Positions 1 to 7,300 of a DNA stretch of 8,440 nucleotides are shown in pieces (the stretch's first letter is position 1; every line of letters begins with the position of its first letter). Location: assembly GCA_017883345.1 (NCBI GenBank), contig JADGNT010000187.1:1-8440 (forward strand), in the 5' to 3' direction. The translations under genes were made by a program, and so were the position numbers. Source of the DNA: Candidatus Solibacter sp. GTDB lineage: Bacteria; Acidobacteriota; Terriglobia; Bryobacterales; Bryobacteraceae. Below the pieces are notes generated by a model. The model searched no databases. It saw only the letters and a list, made by a program, of their open reading frames with translations, and was not told where the DNA came from.

Positions 1-280
1 TTTAGCGGGCTTCCTGCACTGCCTCGATGTCAACACCGGCCAGCCGTACTGGACTCACGACGTGCTGTCCAAGGTCTGGGCCTCGCCCATGGTGATCGCC
101 GGCAAGGTCTACCTGGGCGACGAGGACGGCGACGTGGTGGTGATGGAAGCCGCCAAGGAGAAGAAGCTGATCTTCGAAACCAACATGGGGAGCAACGTCT
201 ACTCCACCGTGGTGCCGGCCAACGGAACCCTGTTCGTGACCAACCGCAACCAACTTTTCGCGCTCGCGGCGAAGCCGTGA
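1..280 (+). CDS. PQQ-like beta-propeller repeat protein, C-terminal end (5'-truncated by window edge)
   Basis: The open frame enters at the left edge (first full codon at base 2) and ends at TGA 278-280, so only about the last 92 residues are present. A GTG at 62 is inside a propeller blade and is not the true start. The visible part has PQQ-like blade signatures: 'GFLHCLDVNTGQPYW', then 'ASPMVIAGKVYLGDEDGDV', then a final 'YSTVVPANGTLFVTNRNQLFAL'. Its ending closely resembles in pattern the C-terminus of the 414-residue propeller at 3102-4346 ('WCLDARTGQ', '[10 protein letters not shown]', '[12 protein letters not shown]'), so it is probably a paralog of the secreted WPQWRG type. Such proteins are normally exported to the periplasm and act as scaffolds or sensors; many do not bind PQQ. 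The next gene starts within its last codons (GTGA overlap), which implies co-transcription and translational coupling. The specific function is unknown. Confidence 0.85.
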   Translation, partial: LAGFLHCLDVNTGQPYWTHDVLSKVWASPMVIAGKVYLGDEDGDVVVMEAAKEKKLIFETNMGSNVYSTVVPANGTLFVTNRNQLFALAAKP

Positions 281-1509
281 CCGCCATGCGCCGGCTGGTG
301 ATCCTTCTGAGGCAGTCGCTCGCTAACGCTCGCGGCTCCGACCTGAGCCGCAACTCCAAACCGAGCCGCGACCGTCAGGGAGCGATTGCCTCTCAAGGAG
401 CGGTTGCGCCATCACTTATTACCCTCTGTTTGGTAGCCGCCGCGCTCCTCAGCGCCGCCGCTGCCGATGACTGGCCCCAGTTTCGCGGCAATCCACAACT
501 CACCGGAGTGGCCGCGGGGCCGGTCCCGGCGATGTTGAAGCTGCTCTGGACCTACGATGCCGGCGAAGCCATCGAATCGTCCGCCGCCATTGCCGGCGGC
601 ACGGTGTACGTCGGGGCGCAATCCAAGGATCTGCTGGCCATCGACCTCGCAACCGGCAAGCTGCGCTGGAAATACCGCGCCACCGATGGAATCGGCGAAT
701 CCTCCCCCGCCATCGCCGATGGCACGGTCTTCGTAGGCGACCTCGCGGGCGTGCTGCACGCCGTGAACGCGGCCACCGGCAAGCCGCTGTGGACCTTCCA
801 AACCGAAGCGGAGATCAAATCGTCACCCGTGATCGTTGGCGACCGGGTGTTGATCGGCTCTTACGACAGCAACCTCTACGCCGTCTCACGAATCGACGGC
901 AAGTTGCTGTGGAAAGCCGAAACCGCCAGCTACGTGCACGCCACGCCCGCGATTTCCGGCGGCATCGCGTGGGTGGCCGGTTGCGACGAAGTCTTTCACG
1001 GCATACGCATCGCGGACGGCCGCGAAACGGTGCAATTTCCCTCCGGCGGCTATACCGGCGCATCGCCCGTGCGCATCGGCGATTGGGCTTACTACGGCAC
1101 GCTCAACAATGAGGTGATCGGCGCCGATGTGCGGCGCAAGCGGATCGTCTGGCGCTACCCCAGCGCGTTCCCGTTCTACTCGTCGGCGGCAGTCGCCGGG
1201 GATCGCATGGTGCTCGGCGGCCGCGACAAGAAGGTCCACTGCCTGAATTTGAAAACTGGAAAGGCGATCTGGACTTTCGTCACGCGCGCCCGTGTGGAAT
1301 CGTCCCCGGCCATCGCCGGCGATCGCGTCTACGTCGGTTCCAACGACGGCCATTTCTACGTGCTGGATCTGGCGACCGGAAAAAAGCTATGGGATTTCGA
1401 AGCCGGCGCCCCGCTTTCCGCCTCCCCCGCCATCGCCGCCGGCCGCATCGTCATCGGCGCGCAGGACGGCCGGCTCTACTGCTTCGGGGAAGGCGGGAGC
1501 GGAAGGTGA
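277..1509 (+). CDS. Secreted 8-blade PQQ-like beta-propeller (BamB-like), with a repeat element in the signal-peptide region
   Basis: This gene encodes 410 residues from GTG 277, which overlaps the upstream TGA by 4 nt. ATG 286 is an alternative start 3 codons in. Neither has a clear Shine-Dalgarno, so coupling to the upstream gene is likely. The N-terminus is odd. A basic start (MRRLVILL) is followed by about 33 residues from a palindromic repeat (residues ~12-44), then a hydrophobic stretch (~46-62) and a likely signal peptidase I site after Ala63, before 'DDWPQFRG'. After that come about eight blades of the type 'SSPAIAGDRVYVGSNDG..YVLDLATGKKLW', with the Trp/Gly docking pattern of PQQ-like propellers (residues ~85-406). 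There is no CxxCH haem site and no vicinal Cys pair, so nothing supports a quinoprotein dehydrogenase. The architecture resembles BamB, but no Bam partner is nearby. A periplasmic scaffold or sensor role is inferred. The gene ends at TGA 1507-1509 and converges on the minus-strand operon. Confidence 0.92.
   Translation: MTAMRRLVILLRQSLANARGSDLSRNSKPSRDRQGAIASQGAVAPSLITLCLVAAALLSAAAADDWPQFRGNPQLTGVAAGPVPAMLKLLWTYDAGEAIESSAAIAGGTVYVGAQSKDLLAIDLATGKLRWKYRATDGIGESSPAIADGTVFVGDLAGVLHAVNAATGKPLWTFQTEAEIKSSPVIVGDRVLIGSYDSNLYAVSRIDGKLLWKAETASYVHATPAISGGIAWVAGCDEVFHGIRIADGRETVQFPSGGYTGASPVRIGDWAYYGTLNNEVIGADVRRKRIVWRYPSAFPFYSSAAVAGDRMVLGGRDKKVHCLNLKTGKAIWTFVTRARVESSPAIAGDRVYVGSNDGHFYVLDLATGKKLWDFEAGAPLSASPAIAAGRIVIGAQDGRLYCFGEGGSGR
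309..411. repeat. In-frame palindromic repeat element in a signal-peptide-encoding region
   Basis: Bases 309-338 and 363-392 form an imperfect inverted repeat (26 of 30 positions pair, with one more G-U possible in RNA) around a 24-nt loop. The core arm matches 20 of 23. The loop carries another GAGCCGC (345-351) that echoes the start of the right arm. Directly after it, an 18-bp unit is repeated degenerately (376-393 and 394-411; first 15 bases match at 12), giving the peptide repeat QGAIAS/QGAVAP. The element is read in frame by the 410-residue propeller gene as 'QSLANARGSDLSR...' followed by 'RDRQGA'. I recall similar peptides as a dispersed intragenic repeat in Acidobacteria/Planctomycetes-type genomes; this is memory, not a search. 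The exact insertion ends are not defined. Confidence 0.8.
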
Positions 1510-1566
1510 GGGTTGCGCCCGGACCAAATTCGCTCGCCGGCAAATCTTCTTGGCCTTCTTCCCCCC
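1510..1566. other. Short convergent intergenic gap
   Basis: This 57-bp gap separates the stop of the plus-strand propeller gene from the stop of the minus-strand operon. I see no convincing hairpin followed by a T-run on either strand, and no RNA gene. Transcription from both sides must end here or run into the opposite gene, so antisense overlap of the two 3' ends is likely. Confidence 0.6.
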
Positions 1567-3090
1567 TCAATCCGCTGCGATGCGGAATGCCGCCATCTCG
1601 ACTTCGTTGCGCACCAGCAGCAAGCCGTCGCTGATGGCGGGGATGTTCCACGTCTTGCCTTGCAGCGCGCTGAACCGGGCCACTTCCTGAAGTTTCTCCG
1701 GCGCGGCGCGCACCAGCACTACGTCGCCTTCTTCGGTCAGCACCACCAGATGGCCGGAAGCCAGCAGCAACTGTCCGTAGCCGTAGCGGCCACCCTTCCA
1801 CTTCAGCTCGCCGGATTCCACATCCACGCACGCCAGGATCCCGTCATCCAGTCCGTAGAGAAAGCCCTCGTGCAGGACGGCGCTGTTGAACTTGTTCTTC
1901 ATGCGATTGTTGGCCCAGATGACGCGGGTCTGGAAGCCGTCGCCCCGCGGGGTCAATTCCAGCACGGCAGCGCCGTGTCCGTAGCCAGAGGAAATGTAGA
2001 CCCGGTTGGCCGCCACCGCAATCGGCTGGGCGGCATTGATGCCCTCCTGGGTAACCCACGGATACTCCCACAGGAGCCTGCCGTCTTCCACCGCAAGACC
2101 GACCGCGCGTTTGGCGGTCATCACCAGCAACTGGCGCCGCCCGCCGACCGTGGCCAGCGTCGGCGAGGCGTATGCAGCCTGGTCGTCCAGCGATCCCCAG
2201 ACGCGAAGGCCAGAGAGCTTGTCATACGCGACTACCGAATTGCCATGCCCGCCGCCCGGCGTCACGATCACTTTGCCGTCCACCACCAGGGGCGATGCCG
2301 CCATCCCCCAATGGAGGTTGGACGCGCCGTTGTCGGCGAGAATGTTCTTGTTCCAGATGAGCTTGCCGGTGGCCGATTCCAGGCAGCGCAGTTCGCCCTC
2401 GGCGCCCAGCGCGTAGACGCGCCCATCCTCCCACACGGGCGTCGCGCGCGGTCCATTGCCGCCCAAAACCTCCTCGAAGAGCGCTTTCCAGGAATGGGTC
2501 CAGCGTTCGCGGCCGGTGCGTATGTCGTAGGCGGCCACCACCTCGTCGCGGCGGCGCTGCTCGATGGTGAACGCCAGCCCGTTGGCCGCGGTGAATGAGG
2601 CATAGCCGCCGCCCACCGGCTGCTTCCACACCTGGTGGAGCCCGCCGGCCGGCCAGTCCGTCAGAATCGGCTTCTGGTCGTAATGGCCCAACCTGCCGGG
2701 CCCGAGGAAGTCGGCCCAGTAGGTGGAGCCGAATGCAGATGCCGGGACGGATTCCGCTTTGGACGGCGCTGCCGGCGCTGCCGGTGCGGCTTCAACGATT
2801 GCCGGGGCCGGCGCCTGGAAGGCGGCGCGATGGGCTTCGAGTTGCCGGTAGTGCCGCTCGCCGCCCTGGAAGGAGAAGACCAACCCGATTCCGCCGCTGA
2901 ATTCCATGTGCAGGCCGTAAAACAGGAAGAGATGCGCCACGCCAACCATGACGATGGCGAGCGAGCCCAGGCTCTTGCGGAAGACCGACGTGCCCTTGCG
3001 CAACCAGAGCAGGATCAGGCCAGCCGGCGGCAGAATCAGCGAAGCCGCTAGTATGACGATCGATTTTTGAGAGGATCGCATCTTGTTCAC
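1567..3090 (-). CDS. Membrane-anchored PQQ-like beta-propeller protein (two N-terminal TM segments)
   Basis: This gene encodes 507 residues from GTG 3088-3090. ATG 3079-3081 would give 504, and the sequence does not decide between them because neither has a strong Shine-Dalgarno. The stop is TGA at 1567-1569. Residues ~11-30 and ~41-61 are hydrophobic helices joined by a basic loop (RKGTSVFRKS). That charge pattern suits N-out/C-out topology, with the propeller in the periplasm. An Ala/Pro-rich linker (~92-118) leads to 'YWADFLGPGRLGHY', an entry motif comparable to WPQWRGP, then 'TDWPAGG..VWKQPVGGGYASF' and PQQ-like blades such as 'GELRCLESATGKLIW', 'SPLVVDGKVIV' and 'GILACVDVESGELKW'. There is no haem-binding motif. 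It lies 11 nt after the 414-residue propeller gene and is the last gene of the ABC-transporter operon. Function is unknown; an anchored envelope scaffold is inferred. Confidence 0.9.
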   Translation of the reverse strand: MNKMRSSQKSIVILAASLILPPAGLILLWLRKGTSVFRKSLGSLAIVMVGVAHLFLFYGLHMEFSGGIGLVFSFQGGERHYRQLEAHRAAFQAPAPAIVEAAPAAPAAPSKAESVPASAFGSTYWADFLGPGRLGHYDQKPILTDWPAGGLHQVWKQPVGGGYASFTAANGLAFTIEQRRRDEVVAAYDIRTGRERWTHSWKALFEEVLGGNGPRATPVWEDGRVYALGAEGELRCLESATGKLIWNKNILADNGASNLHWGMAASPLVVDGKVIVTPGGGHGNSVVAYDKLSGLRVWGSLDDQAAYASPTLATVGGRRQLLVMTAKRAVGLAVEDGRLLWEYPWVTQEGINAAQPIAVAANRVYISSGYGHGAAVLELTPRGDGFQTRVIWANNRMKNKFNSAVLHEGFLYGLDDGILACVDVESGELKWKGGRYGYGQLLLASGHLVVLTEEGDVVLVRAAPEKLQEVARFSALQGKTWNIPAISDGLLLVRNEVEMAAFRIAAD

Positions 3091-3101
3091 ATTGTATGGC
3101 G

Positions 3102-4346
3102 TTACCGCCCGCCGATGGCGTACAGGAACTGCGCCGTGCGCAGGAAAATGTGGCCGTCGGAGATGGCGGGCGAACTCAGCGTGTAGCCCGCCAGATCGTT
3201 CTCCGCCAGGACTTCGAATTTCGCCCCGGCCTTGACCACCGTGGTGAGGCCGTCTTCGTTGCTGACGTAGAGCTTGCCATCCGCCAGCACCGGCGACGAA
3301 CTGTAGACGGCGGGCTTAAGCCGCTGGCTGCCCCAGATCTCCTGCCCGGTGCGCGCATCCAGACACCACATGATGCCGCGGTCGTTCACCGTGTAGAAGT
3401 ACTTGCCATCGGTGACCGGCGTGGGCACGTCCGGACCGTTGTTGAAGCTCCACAGGCGGTGCGATTCGCTGATGTCGCCGCGTCCTCCCGCGCGGAAGGC
3501 AAGCAGCGGCCTCACGCGCGTGGGCACGAAGAACAGGTCGCCGAACACCACCGTGGAGGCGATGGTCCGGTAGTCCGAATGGTGGTCCGGGTTCAGCCCC
3601 GTGGCGCGCCACAACTCCTTGCCCGTGGCCGGGTCGTGTCCGGTGACGCAATCGGCGCCCGAGATGACAATCTCCACCCGATCGCCGTATTTCAGCAGCG
3701 CGGGCGTGGTGTACGAATCGGGCGACTCGCGGATCGCGTCCGTGTGCCGCTCCACCCGCCACACCGTCTTGCCGCTCTTGGTGTCGATGCGCAGCAGATA
3801 GGACGGGTCCTTGGTCTTCATCCCGTGCAGCACTTCCACGTACAGGCTGTCGCCGTACAGCAGGGGCGACGCCGCATACCCCCAGTTGAGGCCGAACTTC
3901 CCGTAATCCTTTTGGATATCGCGCATCCAAAGTTCGTTGCCGGCGAAATCGAAGCCTTTCAACACGCCGACTCCCGTCATGGCGAATACCGCTGTGCCAT
4001 CCGTCACCGGCGAGGGAGACGACATGTTCTGTTTGTTGATCTGGTAGTTGCCACCGGCGATCGGTTTCTTCCAGAGCGGCTCGCCTTTGGCCTTATCGAC
4101 GCACCACAGGTAGAGGTTGCCGCCATCGGCGACGTTGAGGAAGATCCGGTTGCCCCAGATGATGGGCGTGGCGCCCGTCTTGCTGGGCATTCCGAGCTTC
4201 CACGCCACGTTCTCGCTGGTGCTCCACCGGACGGGCAGATTCTGCTCGCCGCTGACGCCGTTCAGCGAGGGGCCGCGCCACTGCGGCCAGTTTTCCGCAT
4301 ACCCCACGAGCGGGAGCAGAAGCATCCAACACAGGCGCAATCTCAT
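3102..4346 (-). CDS. Secreted WPQWRG-type PQQ-like beta-propeller protein
   Basis: This gene encodes 414 residues from ATG 4344-4346 to TAA 3102-3104. The start is supported by GGAG with 9-nt spacing, located in the last codons of the permease gene 6 nt upstream. A short signal peptide (basic MRLR, hydrophobic ~5-15, likely cleavage after Ala17) is followed at once by '[15 protein letters not shown]', the hallmark opening of this propeller family. The propeller fills the rest, with blades such as '[15 protein letters not shown]', '[15 protein letters not shown]', '[17 protein letters not shown]', '[28 protein letters not shown]' and '[17 protein letters not shown]'. There is no lipobox and no CxxCH, so it is probably a soluble periplasmic protein. 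Its C-terminus parallels the truncated protein at the left edge. Co-transcription with an ABC transporter suggests a periplasmic partner role. Actual PQQ binding is not implied by the family name. Confidence 0.92.
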   Translation of the reverse strand: MRLRLCWMLLLPLVGYAENWPQWRGPSLNGVSGEQNLPVRWSTSENVAWKLGMPSKTGATPIIWGNRIFLNVADGGNLYLWCVDKAKGEPLWKKPIAGGNYQINKQNMSSPSPVTDGTAVFAMTGVGVLKGFDFAGNELWMRDIQKDYGKFGLNWGYAASPLLYGDSLYVEVLHGMKTKDPSYLLRIDTKSGKTVWRVERHTDAIRESPDSYTTPALLKYGDRVEIVISGADCVTGHDPATGKELWRATGLNPDHHSDYRTIASTVVFGDLFFVPTRVRPLLAFRAGGRGDISESHRLWSFNNGPDVPTPVTDGKYFYTVNDRGIMWCLDARTGQEIWGSQRLKPAVYSSSPVLADGKLYVSNEDGLTTVVKAGAKFEVLAENDLAGYTLSSPAISDGHIFLRTAQFLYAIGGR

Positions 4347-4352
4347 GGCACT

Positions 4353-7300
4353 TTACTCCGATCCGAGTGCATCCAGCACCGAAGAACGCAAAGCCGCCGC
4401 CGTGGCGGCAATGGAAGCAAGCATTCCGGCCGCCAGCACCAGGGCCAGCAGCACGCTCAACGACATCACCGGCCAATGACCGCCGCGCACGCCAACGGCG
4501 GGGGCCACCGCGACCGCGGCGCACCCCGCGCCGGTGCTCAAGCCAACCACCAGGAGAAACAGGTTCTCCGCCAGCACCATCACCGCCAGGTGCCGCGGGC
4601 GGTACCCCACGGCGCGCAGCAGCGCCATTTCCCTGCGGCGCTCTAGTACGTTGCGCATCAGGACCGCCGCGAGGCCAACCGTGCCCAGCAGCAAACCGAG
4701 CGCGCCGAGCGCCCGGAAGGTCTCCAGATAGGAGTTCTCCACCCGGTGGAAAGCAGCCAGCCGCGCCGGAGCCGACTGCACGTCGAAGCCGTAGTCGGAG
4801 AGGGAGGCCTCAAGCACGCGGGTGGCCTCCTCCTCTTTCCCCGGCGGCGCGTTCACCAGGAAGAAGCGATAACCCGCCGTGTCCGGAGACAGCCGCAGGA
4901 AATTCTCTTCCGAGACGATCAGTTCGCCCTGAAACACGCTGTCCTGGAGCGCCGCCACGATGCGGAAGCGGACCCCGTCCAGGTCGAATTCCTCGCCCAG
5001 CTTGCGGTGCAGCACATAGGTCATCGAGTTAGCGTCGGCGATAGCCGGAATCGCGCCACCGGCGGGCTTCGATTCCAGCAGCAGCCACGGGTTTTTCGCC
5101 TTGCCCTCGGCCTCCTGAAAGGCGAAATGCGCCGTCCGCAAGAACGTCGCGGGCGGCGCCAGAATGCGCGGACGGCGCGGCTGATAGAGATTCAGACAAC
5201 TGGTGTCGTCGCCCGGGCGCAGGCGGAAGGGAACCAACTGTACGCCATCGAGCGGCGGAAGATTCAGCGCGGCCCGGCCCGCCGCCGAATTGGGATCGTG
5301 GATCAGCGGCAATACCGAATCCGCCAGCAGCGGGAACCCGCCGGTCCCCGCCGCCGACCCATCGCGGCGGAAGGCATCCAGCGAGACGATCACGAAGGTA
5401 GCCGATGCAATCAAGGCGATGCACAGAATGCTGCGGCCGGGGCGGTACGCCACGTTTCGCATGCCCAACGTGGCTTGTCCCCCAATCGGCGCGAACCGCC
5501 GCGTGTGCAGCCAGGCGGATTCCAGCAGCAGGGCGGCAATCAGCAGCAGTGTGCCGGCGCCGAAGAATCCGGCGGCCGCGTCGACCCGGCCGGCATCGGT
5601 CGCGCCGACGAGCGCCACGGCGAGGGTCGCTGTGACGCCTCCGGCGAACCAGCGCCAACGTTCAGTCGAGGCTTTCTGCGCACCCGCCAATAGGCCCCGC
5701 GGAGTTTCCGGCTGAAGTCCGCGCAAGGTCCATGCCACCGAACCCAGGCCCGCCGCCACACCGGCGATCGCCCCTCCGGCCAGCGCGCCGGCCCCGGCAT
5801 GCAGCGAGAGCAGTCGCGTGCCCACCGCGTCGAACCACCAGGTGCGCAGCCCCAGCAGGATCAGGGCGCCATACGCCAGCGCCACGCCGATGCCCACCGC
5901 GGCGCCTGCCACGGCGAGCGCTGCCCCTTCGAGCAGAAACACCGCGCGGATTTTGGATGCCGAAAAACCCAGCGAGCGCAGGATGCCGATCTCGCGTTTG
6001 CGCTGTTCGATGCCGAGGCGGAAGAAGAGCCCGGTCAGCAGCAGCGCCGACACCATCAGGAAAAAGCTGAAATAGACGAAGTACTCGCCGAAGTCGGTGG
6101 CGCCTTGGGCCGCTTCCAGGCCCTGCGCCTTCACCGGGATGACCGCGAGGCCCAGGGTGGCGGGGGTCAGTGCGGCGCGGAGGGCATCGGCATAGGCTGC
6201 GGAGGCGGCTGGGAAGAATGCCCCCACGAATGGGGGCATGGCAGCCTGAAAGGCTACGCTACGGTTGGCAGGTGGGGTGGGAGGGGAGATGCGCAGCGAC
6301 GTCAGGCTCCCGAACCGCGTCCCCCACAAGGCGCGGCCGCGCGACAGGCGCACGAAGGCCTTCGGCGTGGTGCGGTAGCGATTCCAGTACTCCTCGTCCC
6401 GCGGACGAATGCGGGCCAGGTCCAATGGGAACGGCGGGTCCCAATCGCGCAGGCTGCGCGACTCCGTGATGCCCGGGTATTCCGGCGTCAAATCGCGGTC
6501 CCCCGCGTCCACAGGCACGATGCGCTCCACCTGGAATTTCGCCGTTGCGGTGTGCAGTTGGCCGTCCGATTTCCAGACGAAGTAGTCCAGTTCCAAAGGA
6601 TCGCCCACTCTGGCGCTGAGATCGCGGGCAGCCCACTGATTCAAGACGATGCCATCCCCGGCGGCAGGCGCGGGCGCGGCGTCCAGCGCCGTCACCACCG
6701 AATACGGCACCTGGCGCGCGCCGATACGCATGCTGTTGGCGAGGTAGCTCAACACCGGCTGCGCGCGCAGCCCGAGTGACTGGGCGGTGCGGGAGGCCGC
6801 GTCCGCCAGGGCGTCGGAGATCACGGCGCTATCGGTTTCGAGCGACAGACACTGGTTGTGGTTGTGGGGCGGACCCCCCGGTCCGCAGCCGACGCCCCCG
6901 TCGGCTTGCACCGGATGGATGCGGCTGAGTCGGTTGGCGAGAAGCGGGTCCAGGGGGACCCGCGCGGACCAGGGGGTCCGCCCCACAGTTTCTGCAGGCC
7001 CTTCCAGCGGGCGCAGGCGGATGCCCAGGTCGGCGAGCGTCAGCGCGGGCAGTTTCCCATGTGCAGCGACAATCGTATTGACTCTGCGCGGCTGATTCAC
7101 TTCGCGCTGCAAGTGCGCCAGGGACACATACACCGCACGCACATCGCCCTGTTGCGCCCGCAGGGAGAACGGGCGTTGCACCACGCCGCTCATGCTGAGC
7201 CTTAGGGTTTTCCCCAGATCTTCCTTGCGCCCGTGCAGGGTCTCTAACGGAATCGCCGAAAACTTCGGGATGCGCAGCAGGATGGTGTCGCCAGCGGCGG

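Noticed and set aside
1500..1570. Rho-independent terminator between the convergent genes
   Set aside because: Only weak purine/pyrimidine complementarity is present (GGGAAGG region against CCTTCTTCCCCCC) and no stable stem followed by a T-run on either strand.
1513..2598. A 361-codon plus-strand open frame after the first convergent junction
   Set aside because: It is a shadow of the membrane-anchored propeller gene on the minus strand. It has a composition typical of antisense reading and no motif.
277..4346. Quinoprotein (PQQ-dependent) dehydrogenase activity for the propellers
   Set aside because: The blades match the PQQ-like repeat, but there is no vicinal Cys pair, no cytochrome c CxxCH motif and no dehydrogenase-length chain. 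Scaffold-type PQQ-like propellers fit better.
3096..4646. A 516-codon open frame on the plus strand, opposite the 414-residue propeller gene and the permease end
   Set aside because: It is antisense to a protein with clear signal peptide, WPQWRG motif and propeller blades. Its translation is Arg/His/Ala-rich with no recognisable domain. Long antisense frames are expected in GC-rich DNA with strong third-position bias.
4746..6779. Two long plus-strand open frames (315 and 326 codons) across the permease gene
   Set aside because: They run antisense to the FtsX cores and extracytoplasmic domains, are Arg/Gln/His-rich and have no domain or ribosome binding site.
6863..6987. Insertion sequence or transposon
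   Set aside because: The element is only about 125 nt, has no transposase and shows no clear flanking target duplication. It is better treated as a non-autonomous intragenic repeat.
6863..6987. tRNA or structured ncRNA gene, because of the cloverleaf-like fold
   Set aside because: Stem lengths and loops do not match a tRNA (24-bp outer stem, no T-loop or anticodon arm), and it lies in frame within a coding gene.
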